From the NCBI RefSeq assembly GCF_009727055.1, contig NC_052350.1, forward strand, positions 17,860,650 through 17,924,649: a DNA stretch of 64,000 bases, in the 5' to 3' direction. Shown here in pieces: positions 21,420 through 31,892 of the stretch (positions are counted from its first letter, which is position 1; each line of letters begins with the position of its first letter). A program made the translations under genes and the position numbers. The DNA comes from Benincasa hispida. Its lineage: Eukaryota; Streptophyta; Magnoliopsida; Cucurbitales; Cucurbitaceae. The notes beneath the pieces are model-generated. The model was not told the DNA's origin. It did not search any database and saw nothing but the letters and a program-made list of their open reading frames with translations.

Positions 21420-24010
21420 AGAATGAAGATAGAAAATTTCTCCTAAAGAAAATGCTCATTTTTAGCATCTAAGATTAGGACACGTAAATCTCAATAGGAT
21501 TAAAAGATTGATTAAGAATGGACTTCTAAGCGAGTTAGAAGAAAATTATTTATCTGTATGTGAGTCATGCCTTGAAGGTAAAATGACTAAAAGCTCTTTT
21601 ACTGGAAAAAGACAAAGAGCTAAAGAACCCTCAGAACTTGTACATTCAGACCTATATGGTCCGATGAATGTTAAAACAAGAGGATGGTTGAATATTTCAT
21701 CACTTTTACTGATGATTATTTTAGATATGGGTATGTTTAATTAATGCAACATAAGTCTGAAGCTCTTAAAAGGTTCAAGGAGTACAAGGCTGAAATTGAA
21801 AATGCATTAAATAAAGCAATTAAAATATTTCGATCTGATCAAGATGGAGAGTATATGGATCTAAAATTCCAAAACTATTTGATAAAACATGAAATTATAT
21901 CCCAACTCTCAGCAGCTGGTACACCACAGTAGAATGGTGTATCAGAAAGGAGAAATCGAACCCTATTGGACATGGTTCGGTCTATGATGAGTTATGCTTC
22001 CTTACCTGACTTGTTTTAGGGATATGCAGTGTAGATTGCAGCTTACATTTTGAACTGCGTCCCATCTAAAAGTGTTACTAGAATACCTTTGAAATTATGG
22101 ACGTTTACACCATTTCAAGATCTAGGGTTGCCCAACACATGTGCTTGAGGCAAATCCTAAGAAGTTAAAACCTTGTTCAAAATTATGCCTATTTGTAGGT
22201 TACCCTAAAGGAACAAGATGTGATTACTTCTATGATCCTAAAGATAATAAAGTGTTTGTGTCGGCAAATGTTACCTTTTTAGAAGAGAACCACATAAGGG
22301 AGCATAAGCCTCACAGTAAGATAGTGTTAAATGAAATTTTCAATGAAACTACTGAACCTTCAACAAGAATTGTTGAAGTTGGTTCATCTAGTAGATCAAA
22401 ATCCACCTTAGACGTTGAAGGAGCCTCGACGCAATACGAGGGTTACGAACCCGCTTGTTCGTTATATGGGTTTAACAGAAACCCTAGCTATCATAGCTGA
22501 TGGAGATGTTGAGGATCCATGATCTTACAAGAAGGCAATGGAGGATGTTGACAAAGATGAATGGATCAAAGATATGAATCTCAAAATGAAGTCTATGTAC
22601 TTCAATTCGGTTTGGGATCTTGTAGATCAATCTTATGTGGTTAAACCTATGGGTTGCAAATGGATCTACAAGAAAGAACAGTGTGCTGATGGGAAGGAGC
22701 AAACCTTCAAGACTAGACTTGTGGCAAAGGGTTATACCCAAGTTAAGGAGTCGACTATAAGGAGACTTTCTCACCTGTTACCATGTTGAATTCTATCTAT
22801 ATACTCCTGTCCATTGCCTCATATTATGAATATGAGATTTGGAAAATTGATGTCGACTGCTTTTCTAAATGGCAATCTTAAGGAGACCATCTATATAAAG
22901 CAGTCGGAGGGATAACCCAAGGCCAAGAACAAAAGGTTTGCAAGTTTAATTGGTCCATTTATGGATTGAAGCAAGCTTTTTACTACGATCAAATCTTACG
23001 ACTTTCATCAGAATGTTGATAAGCCTTTTGTTTACAAGAGAATCAACAATAGTTCAATAGTTTTTCTTATGTTGTATGTAGACGATATCCTACTCATTAG
23101 GAATGATGTAAATCTACTTACTGAAATTAAAAATTGGCTAGCGACCCAATTTCAAATGAAATATTTGAGAGAGGCGCAGTTTGTTCTGGGTATTTAGATC
23201 TTTAGAGATCGAAAGAACAAAACCCTAGTCTTGTTTCAAGCATCGTACATTGACAAGATGCTTGTCAAGTTTCCGATATAGAACTCTAAGAGAGGCTTAC
23301 TCCCTTTCAGGCATGGAGTTATTTTGTCTAAGGAATAGTATCGTAACACCTCAAAAGGTTAAGGAAATGAGACGGATCCTCTATTCATCGGTTGTTTGTA
23401 GCCCAATGTATGTGATGTTATGTACTAGACCTGACATCTGCTATACGGTGGAGATAGTCAGTAGATATCGATCTAATCTAAGATTCGAACACTGGATTGT
23501 CATTAAGAACCTCCTCAAGTATCTTCGAAGAAAAAGAGGCTATATGCTCGTGTATGATTCTAAGGATTTGATCCTTACAGGATATACAGATTCTAATTTC
23601 CAAGCTGATAAGGATTCTAGGAAATCCACATTAGGATCAGTGTTCACTCTTAATTGAGAGGTTGTAGTCTGGAAGAGCACCTAGCAAGGGTGCATTGCTG
23701 ACTCCACTATGGAGCCTAAGTATGTAGCAGCTTGTGAAGCTTCTAAGGAAGCTGTACGACTAAGGAAGTTCTTGATTGATTTGAAAGTGGTTCCAAACAT
23801 GTCAAAGCCCTTCACCCTTTATTCTGATAATAGTGGTATTGTGGATATTTCCCGAGAGCCTAGGAGTCACAAACGAGGGAAGAACATAGACAGAAGTATC
23901 ATCTCATTCGAGAGATTGTGCATCAAGGAGACGAGATCATCATGTAGATAGCTTCGACGTACGATGTTGCTGATTCATTTACAAAGGCCTTCACGGGTAA
24001 GGTATTTGAG
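21420..24010 (+). pseudogene. Copia A integrase, reverse transcriptase and RNase H
   Basis: Continuation of the pol interrupted at 19317. Zinc-binding/GAG-pre-integrase region at 21440-21640 (CESCLEGKMTK), integrase core 21640-22060 (HSDLYGP; DQDGE near 21840), integrase end 22141-22500 (LCLFVGYPKGTRCDYFYDP), reverse transcriptase 22538-23340 and RNase H 23390-24010 (CTRPDICYTVEIVSRYRSN, then YSDNSGIVD and SHKRGKNID). The YVDD box is intact (about 23070), but stops and shifts at about 21739, 21932, 22040, 22500, 22789, 23195 and 23657 break the frame. Confidence 0.9.
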
Positions 24011-24056
24011 GATCACCTGCAGAGTATAGGTCTACAAGACATGTCACATCTAGTTT

Positions 24057-24176
24057 GGACAAGTGGGAGATTTTGTACTGGATGCGTATTATGCCTTAGT
24101 TTCTTGTTTTGTGTACTTTTATATTAGTATGATTTTTATGATGTCCATCCCACTAGTTTTAGGACAAGTGGGAGAT
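24057..24176 (+). promoter_or_regulatory. Doubled polypurine tract of Copia A
   Basis: GGACAAGTGGGAGATT occurs at 24057 and again at 24162, 105 bases apart. The second copy lies directly before the 3' LTR and is in the usual plus-strand primer position. CCCACT at 24149-24154 can pair with AGTGGG of the second tract. Confidence 0.75.
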
Positions 24177-25703
24177 TGTTAGGGTTGATATCCTAAATCT
24201 CGTGGGTCATGTAGTTTATAATTGTAAGATTCAAACGATTTATTTATTTAATAAAATCTAAGGAATTTATTTGATATTTAGTAGCATTGACCCACAAAAC
24301 CAATAAACTAATATCCAAGGTCATCTTCTTTAACTTATCCTCGTTACACTACGAATACGACTCACTTTATAGATGTCACAATTGTTGTAAAGTGCTATAA
24401 ATGATCTGGTCTTGATCATTCATATAGAGACATGTGAGCGGGGGTGTTCTATATAAAGGGATTTATATAATATCGGACCACGAAATGAATAGTCTTATTA
24501 TATAACGTCGTTAATAATAGAGACTTACATTTCAACCAAGATGACCATAGATGACATGACTTGAATCCTGAGTGAGTTGTGAACTTCTACCACGAAGGCG
24601 ATCCTTTGATTTGTATGGATGAAAGTGGTCAGATCATCGACTCAATAAGCCTACCGTTTTGGGGATTCGTCTGATTGGAGTGTTGGGAACACACCTACAC
24701 AAGATGGAATGCACTCCTTCCCTAGTGTCGGGGTAAGTAGATAAATTGCTCTTTCAATGGTTGATTTTGGGGCTTGAACAATGTGGCATCACACCCTCTC
24801 TTAGCCCGAAAGGGGTTTGGTCATAGTTGGACTATGACTTATTGTTCATTAGAGGGATCAATGGTACTTAAGGAGTTAGATGTAACTACAGGGACAAAAC
24901 GATAATTTTGGCTCACCTGTACTTATAAGCAATTTGTGGAAGGTCATTGCATTGTTGACTAGTTATATCCAATGGACATAGAAAGATCTGTAGTACAAAG
25001 AGTGCAGTTGTCGATCTTTAGTGGAATGACTAGAAATTAATGGATGTTGGATAATTTAATTAAAGAAGTTTAATTAATTATCCAAAGACCATTGAAGCTT
25101 CAATCTGTAGGTCCATAAGGTCCCCTCTATAGTTCAACATGGATTATTGAGAATTAATTTTGAATTAATTTGAATTGTTTAAATTAATTGAGGGAATTAA
25201 TTATATATGGTATAATTAATTAAATTAATTATATGTGATATAATTAATAGTATTTGATATATTATAATATAAAGTTTATTTTGAGCAGAATTAAATATTT
25301 GAATATGATTCAAATACTAATTGTATGAATGAGATTCATATAATTAAATATGAATTGGATTTATATTAAATACCATGCATTATTGAGAGAAATACAAACT
25401 ATAGGTTATATTGTATTTGAAATAACATAAAAACTATAGGTTATGTGTTATATTCGATGTAACATATAGTTTAATATATAATATATGATAAGTTAGCTAT
25501 CATATTTATATTTGTATTTGTATTATTATTATTTTAATAACAAGGGAAGGAGTTACAACTCTCTTCCCCTTCTTTTCTCTCCACCCACGTAAGTGGTAGG
25601 TAGTTATTTTTGGCAAGTAGAAAAGAAAAGATTTCTTCTTCTTCTTGGCGAAGTTTGTTGATCTAATGAGAAAGTGGGAAAAACAACAGAAGAGATGTGT
25701 GTG

Positions 25704-25734
<31 letters not shown>

Positions 25735-26234
25735 NAAATTAAATTCTATATTTAATTTAAGGAGGGAGTTATAACTCCTTCCCCTAGTTTTTCTCTCGAT
25801 CAGACGTAGAAGTAGGAAGTTGGTGGAAGATCTTTTACCTTCTTTCTCTTGCTGTGTGTTTTACACTGTGTATAGATTCTCTCCTAAGGAATACATAGGA
25901 AAAAAAAATTCTCCTCTCTCTAGCTCTCCCTCATTCCAAAATCATACAAGAGCCCGTACACTCCTACTAATTCTCAACCCCTACGGAGAATACAAGAGGC
26001 TCTCTTGTGGTGGTGGCTATTTTGATTTTTCGTTCGTGAGCATTCGTGGAAAGGAGATCGTGAAGACTTTTGGCTTCAAGGGTAAGTGTAACCGATCCCT
26101 AAATTCTTCTTCTTGATTATTGCATGCTGTAAATTTTATTGAAACTACATAATTTTACTCTCTATAATTTTTGTTCTCTGTGAAATTAAGATTGGGACCG
26201 ATCCCACTTCCACTATGGACCCCACAGTCCTTCA
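24177..26234 (+). mobile_element. 3' LTR of Copia A
   Basis: A 2,058-base LTR starting TGTTAGGGTTGATATCC and ending CAGTCCTTCA. It contains a (GT)n-T(n) tract at 25697-25734 and a single unknown base N at 25735. Around the N, two similar stretches (about 25540-25620 and 25745-25830) suggest a duplicated or badly joined segment. The frame 25820-26116 is not a gene; it lies in the LTR leader. Right flank is TTGAG (26235-26239). Confidence 0.8.
25697..25735. repeat. (GT)n-T(n) microsatellite with one N
   Basis: About eleven GT units followed by 17 T and a single undetermined base at 25735. Such a tract is prone to slippage and sequencing error, and the N marks a low-quality join. Confidence 0.95.
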
Positions 26235-28020
26235 TTGAGAATGTGCAAGAAACATTTAAATTGATTTTCATGTTTTTCTTCTACAAGCGTCGAAGGAACG
26301 GTGCAGTTGGACGCACGTTAGGCATTCCTTTTGTGTTGGAGGTACTAGCTGGAGAATGATTTGTAAAGTCAAGTGCTCTCTCTTCACCAGTTTGTTCAGA
26401 TGTGTTAGTCATTAGAGATGGTTGCCCAAGTGTGTTTGAAGGTTTTGTTGATTGGAGATGGTCTTCTTCTCTTCGTTTGCTTCTTCTTTCATCATTTAGA
26501 GGTCTTCCCTTTGTAGTGTCACAACTTGACATCGCTCTTTGTCATTGTTGTGGGTGTGTCTAGGGGCCTCAGTGTTACTTGATAGGGTGCATGCGGCCAG
26601 TTCTTCAACTCGTTTGCACTCTGTCCCACTTGAATCTTCAAATTCCTAATTGATGACACTTGTCTTTTCAGTATTGCGTCATTTTGAACAATGTATTCCT
26701 TCAACAAAGCTTCAAGTGGAGGTGAAGAACTCAACGTATTGATACCTTTGTTGTGATACTATTGAAGTGGTTGTTGCTGTGTGTGTTGGAATCCAAGTGG
26801 ATGACCTTGCTTATATTGCTACTGTATACCAGATTGATCTTGGTTTTTCTTCTGACCTCCCAAGAGAAGTTATGATGGTTTCTCCATCCAAGGTTATACG
26901 TGTTTGAGAATGGGTTATTTCTCGTAAAGCAAACGGCTTGGGGATTCTGTGGACAAGCATTGAAAGAAGGTGGCTCCCCGCAACCCACATAACCATTCAT
27001 AGGTTTCCCCAATGCATCAATCTGATGAATTTTCTATGTTTTAACTACGTTGTTCATTGTCAAATTATATGGCATATTTTTCATGGTAGCCACTTGCATT
27101 GCTAGGTTAGGCAACGCATCAGTGTCGATCATTTTGGGCCTTTATCGCCTATCTTCTGGTCGTGAATCATCTCCCTATTCCATATTGTATTTGGCTATAC
27201 AGTCCAGAATTTCCTTGGCTTTGTCATAAGATTTAATCAATACTTCCTACAGCGGTCGTATTTGCTGCAATTTGGGAAGGCTTATTCAGGCGAGTATAAA
27301 ACATCTCCATTTGAACTGTGAGAGTTAGCCCATGATTTGGATTGTTCTTGACCAACCTTTTAAACCTTTCCCATGCCTCACTCAAAGTTTCAAAATCTCT
27401 CTATTCAAAGTTCATAATTTCCCTACTTTGCTTTGCATTGGTAGTTGGGGAGAAATACTTAGCATCATTACTTAGCATCATCCCTTAGATAATATGGGAA
27501 CAAGGATAGTCTTATTGTGTCATTCTAGGAATCACAAATGAGTTACACGTTTCTAGAAAGCGTTTCAAGTGTGCATGAGGATTCTCTTTCTGAGACCCAC
27601 CAAACTGCCCTACAGTTTGCAACATCTGTAACATCACAGATATCTTTTCAAATCTAGTTCCATCAAGAGTTGGATATATAATTCCATGCGAGAAATCATA
27701 TAAGATAGATGATGTATATTCACGTATCGGTCATGTGCTATTAATCACCATAAGGATGGGAATGGTGCCAGTATTCACCAATTGTTGAGCCAAGTTCTGG
27801 TTGTTCTGATTATTAGCCATCTATCTTTGCCTTTGCCTTCATCTTCTATTATCTCCGTTTCTTTGACGAAAGGTTCTCTCAATCTCTGAGTTGAATATGG
27901 GCTTAAGAGTTCCACTTTCACTCATAAAACATTTACAAGCTCAAGCTCAGCTTGTAATACTCCGTCGATTGAAAGTCCTACTAAAGAAATTCAATATACC
28001 AAATCAAAGTTAGTTACGTT
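26235..28020 (-). pseudogene. Tat/Athila-type Ty3 gag remnant
   Basis: Read from about 27900 downward on the minus strand. Motifs include LSEAWERFKRLVKNNPNHG near 27375-27320 and MEMFYTRLNKPSQ near 27310-27270. Further on come a zinc-knuckle-like CGEPPSFNACPQNP with NNPFSNTYNLGWRNHHNF (27012-26850), LLKEYIVQNDAILKRQVSS (about 26710-26655) and the proline-rich end. These are typical of the long Tat/Athila gag. Frameshifts near 27010, 26731 and 26519 break it. It is cut at 26235 by the LTR of Copia A; protease and pol are not found. Confidence 0.82.
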
Positions 28021-28027
28021 GCCTAAA

Positions 28028-28045
28028 TCCCCGACAATAGTGCCA
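28028..28045 (-). promoter_or_regulatory. Primer-binding site of Tat/Athila element
   Basis: On the minus strand TGGCACTATTGTCGGGGA, six bases after the end of the LTR. It resembles the TGGCGCCGTTGCCGGGGA priming site that I know for Tat/Athila elements, with a few changes. Confidence 0.75.
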
Positions 28046-28051
28046 AAAACA

Positions 28052-29460
28052 TGTTCAGTTGAATTCCACGACCAGGTTGGTATGTCGATTATGTTGTGAA
28101 GCTATGCAAATAGGATAAGATTCAATGATTCATGCACCAATTTAGCCCTAGCTGAGTACAAGTTTTCTTAAGAATGACCCAAGTATAAATCCAATGAAAG
28201 TTTCTTAGTAAGTCCAGGGTCGAATGCAAGGGATTTAGTAATAACTAATGTGAAATGGAAAAGTGAACTTTTTGCAGTGGATGCCTAAGTAAGAGTGGAT
28301 GTGGTGTTTATAACTACACTAACTATGACATGTATGCAAGAAATAAGAGAACGGAGTACATGAATGCATTAACAAGATGGAGTATGTGTCAGAATGTTAT
28401 GTGTTGATTCCTCAACTACAAAAAACAAGCCTTTGTTAAATCAGTGAATTAAAATAGGGTTGGAAAGAGCATCTATTAATCTGTGTACATGTGTGATGCA
28501 TTCAAGTTCTTTTCTTACTTAGTTTATTTTCATCATCTCTCGATACTATTGCCACATATGCTTTATCTCTAAGATGCATGCTTACTAATAATCTTAACAA
28601 ATGAACAACATGGCTAACTTATCTCTAAAACGCTACCCATTGCCCTTACTTAATGAGTTCCATAGTCACTTACTTTCTCAAACAGTTAATTATTTCTACT
28701 TAAATCGATTGATCAAATAGATTCAAGCAACAAGAGTTAAGTAAACATTAAGCAAGTTGGACTTTATACACATACAACTCATCAGATTAACATTAACTCA
28801 TCATATTAACATTTAGCTCATCCTAACCCACAGTCTATTTAGTTGCTCATGGTCGGTGAAAGTAAGTAGAAAGATATGGAGATAGTTGAAATCATGATTT
28901 AATTAATAGATGATGAAGTTTTCTTTACAAAATCTCAATTTAATCAAGTTTAACAATGGAAGAAGATAAAATGAAAGGGATGAAGAGAAGTCAAGTCATG
29001 GGGTTCAATATCTTGATCCCTTTGGCTTGTTTTGATGCTGCTGCTTAGTAACTAAAGTGGGAATGTGCTGGAAGTCATCTCTCTCGAGCTCTATCTCTAG
29101 CAACACCTCCTTGATCAATGGTGGAAATGGCAGTTATCAACCTCTCTCTCTTGCAGATGGTTGAGGAACTATTTCTAAGTATGTACTTCCCTTCCATGTA
29201 TGTGTGTGTAACATTGTAACCATCTAACCCTCCAACTTGGTCAGCAACTTCCCTTTTATAGGCAACTTTAGCTTGATAACTTGGCTATGAAAGCATTAAA
29301 TTCCACACCCTGCTTCAGCCGCCTTTGCTCTGATTGGTTCAGATGCCACTTGTCACATCCACTATACTTGCAACTTGTGATTTGACAGTAAGTACATGAG
29401 CATAATGTATCTACTCTGCGTTGGATGATGTTCGACACATGTCATAACAACCTTTCTCTT
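28052..29460 (-). mobile_element. 5' LTR of Tat/Athila element
   Basis: The minus-strand LTR ends ...GAACA at 28052 next to the primer-binding site. It contains the GTCCAGGGTCGAATGC block (28210-28225, complement of the TTCGACCYTGGAC motif) and a TATA box at 29253-29260. The left end (higher coordinate) is not sharply defined; about 29460 is a guess from the start of a Copia LTR scrap. No coding sequence is seen inside. Confidence 0.55.
29253..29260 (-). promoter_or_regulatory. TATA box of Tat/Athila LTR
   Basis: Minus-strand TATAAAAG within GCCTATAAAAGGGAAG, about 1.2 kb before the LTR end. Its position fits the U3/R border of a long Ty3 LTR. Confidence 0.55.
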
Positions 29461-29497
29461 GTCCCTAAATCGGGTAGGCGTGAACTTTGTCTTGCAC

Positions 29498-29655
29498 CCT
29501 ATGTCCCCAGCTATCTATCCAGTCTTACCCTGAAAATGGGAGTCTTATTGAGCCGGCGCTATTGAGCCAACCTTCAACTATGCAAATCTAAGGGCAATCC
29601 CAAATAAACAGGAGTTCATAGTTAGCTCAAGATTAAGATCGAGTTACCTAGGAAC
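29498..29655 (-). mobile_element. Copia LTR internal scrap
   Basis: Minus-strand match to the block at about 62640-62790 of the LTR at the window end: both contain ACCCTGAAAATGGGA-like, TCAATAAGACTCCC/TCAATAAACCTCC-like and GGGCAATCCCAAATAA/GGATTATCC-like stretches. Both of its ends are broken. Confidence 0.7.
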
Positions 29656-30118
29656 AAGTTAAATGAGTTATGAACCTCTAAAGGCTTGCCAAACAAAATA
29701 TATCTTAGAGAACGATCCTTTACTTACAAAATGGATTCTTCTAAAAGCCTAATAGAGAATCTAGATGACTTCAAGAACATCACATTAGAATTCAAGAATC
29801 TTGGAAAGAAGTGGGTGATGAAAATTAAGTTTTTATCTTGTTGAATTCCTTATATAAAGATGTTAAAATTACCTTGAAATATGGTAGTGTCAACTAAAGT
29901 AATCATCTCAACAATCAAGACAAAAGAAATGGAACTTCAAGTATCAAAGAAAGAAAATCAAAATATTGAAGGACTATTTGTCAAAGGGAATTATAAGAAG
30001 AAACAAAACAAGCATCAAAATGAAGAGAAAGAGAAAGGAAAAATCAAAGTAAAGTATACATACAAAATAAAGATGGACATTGGAAGAAAGACTATTTCCC
30101 ATTATAAATATTTATAAA

Positions 30119-31030
30119 TCTAGGGAAAGTGGGAGAAATAATGGGTATCTAATTTAAATTTTTATATTATAAAAGAAAGGAGGAAATGGGCCCATGAAGT
30201 CGATTCTCCAAATATCAAATAATTCAACTTCAAGAATGAAGGTCGGTGGCAATTCATTTCGTGATATTGAGAGAGTATGCGATGGCATGTACTTTACAAC
30301 AAAGTCTCTTGCATCTTACCACAAAGTATGTCGTTGACATCTAGGGAAAGTGGGAAAAATAATGGGTATCTCATTAAAATTTTTATATTACAAAAGAAAG
30401 GTGAAAGTGGACCTATGAAGTCGATTCTCCAAACATCAAATAATTCAATTTCAAGAATGAAGGTCAATGGCATTTTATTTCGTGATATTGAGAGAGTATG
30501 CAATGGCATACACTTTACCACAAAGTCTCTTGCATCTTTAAACAATGTGGGCCAATAGTACTCACATTGGAGAATTTTATCAAAAGTTCTTTGCCCACCA
30601 AAGTGTCCTCTGAATGGTAACTCATATCCACAATTGTGTTTCCTTGCGTCCAGGTTCCTGTAGCACGAAATATAAAATATGGAGGGAAGGAAACCCAATG
30701 TCAAATATTTCCATATCTTCCGCAGCTAATGTTATATCTTGAATGAGAATGCGATGGCATGCACTTTACCACAAAACCTCTTGACCACAAAGTCTATTGT
30801 TGTCATCTGTCGCACTTTACCATAAAGTCTCTTGCATCTTTAAACAATGTGGGCCAATTGTACTCACATTGGAGAATTTTAGCAAAAGTTCTTTGCCCAT
30901 CGAAGTGTCCTGTAAATGGTCACTCACGAATTGAGAGAGTATGTGATGGCAAGCACTTCACCACAAAGTCTGCAAGCAGAATGCAAAAATTAAGAAGAAA
31001 AAAAACTAGCAAAAATAGTCAATACTGAAA
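30119..31030 (-). repeat. Triplicated patch of Tat/Athila integrase within Copia D
   Basis: The minus-strand frame 30704-30294 carries the H2C2 zinc-binding part of a Ty3 integrase (GHFGGQRTFDKILQ, EYYWPTLFKDARDFV, LFDVWRIDFIGP). The segment at 30119-30340 is repeated at 30341-30560, including a Copia-derived piece (CTAGGGAAAGTGGG...AATGGGTATCT) at the start of each unit, so duplication followed the insertion. A third partial copy lies at about 30745-30990. Plus-strand frames at 30277-30558 and 30759-31028 are shadows. Confidence 0.8.
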
Positions 31031-31598
31031 GCTACTCTTTCTCTTATCAAGATGCTCTAACCATCACTGATCAAAGCATCAATCAAGAGGACCCACTAGT
31101 GACCCAAGATTGAGTAATAGAATCTGATTGTTCTTCCCATATGACCTCCACTAAGGATGGTTTACAACCTACAAAGAGTGGGATGGAGGGATGGTGTTCA
31201 TGGGCAATTACAATGCTTGCAAAATTGTTGGGATTAGAACTGTTTCTCTACAATTTCAAAATGGGTTAGTGAAGTTGATAAGGAACATTAGACACGTACC
31301 AACTTTAAGAAGAAATCTCATATCCTTGGGTATGCTTGACTCAATAGGATGTGAGTATAAAGGATATGGAGGAACTTTTCAAATTATGAAAGATTCTAAG
31401 ATAGTCTTAGTTGGAGAAAAAATAAATGGATTGTATGTAATAAAGAATGTTTAGATGTTGTCATTGTTTGTATAGCTTCAGTAAATTAATTATTAGAAGC
31501 TGACATTTGACACAAAAAACTATCACATATTAGTGCCAAAGGTCTAAAAGTTTTCTCAAGACAAGGAATTTTACCAGCAAACATAATAGGAAAGCGAC

Positions 31599-31892
31599 GG
31601 CCTCATTTGTTAATCATTTTGTTTTTTGTTTTTGAAAATTAAGCTTATTTCTCCCTCATTTCTTACAATGATTTGCATCTTTAGAGTACAATGGTTGAAT
31701 TTTTAGTCAAATTTCAAAACAACGAGTTTTTAAAAGTAACTTTTTTTAGATTTCAAAATTTGACTTGGTTTTTTAAACCATTGGTAAAAAATAAATAACA
31801 AATGAAGAAATTTGGAGGTAGAAGTAGTGTTTATAGGCTTAATTTTCAAAAAAAAAAAATAAAAAAAAAATCAAATGGTTACCAAACGGGGG
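31599..31892. mobile_element. MITE with CCATTTG/ACCAAACGGG ends
   Basis: A 0.29-kb noncoding element between GGCCTCATTTGTTAATCATTTTG-like and CAAATGGTTACCAAACGGGG-like ends, which are imperfect inverted repeats. Internal blocks (CTTACAATGATTTGCATCTTT, AAATTTGGAGGTAGAAGTAG) match a MITE family I know to be common in eudicots. It interrupts the integrase region of Copia D. The target duplication is unclear. Confidence 0.75.

Larger units (their letters stand above)
18308..26234 (+). mobile_element. Copia element A
   Basis: A plus-strand Ty1/Copia element without its 5' end: gag from 18308, a pol gene split by a solo LTR, polypurine tracts and a 3' LTR. Its 3' LTR ends at 26234, and at 26235 the minus-strand gag of a Tat/Athila element resumes in frame. 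Thus A was inserted in the Ty3 element, and Copia B later entered the gag of A. Confidence 0.75.

Noticed and set aside
29881..30117. Lys-rich 78-codon frame as a possible small gene
   Set aside because: It aligns in layout with the gag end of a Copia element, continuous with frames before and after, so it is part of Copia D.
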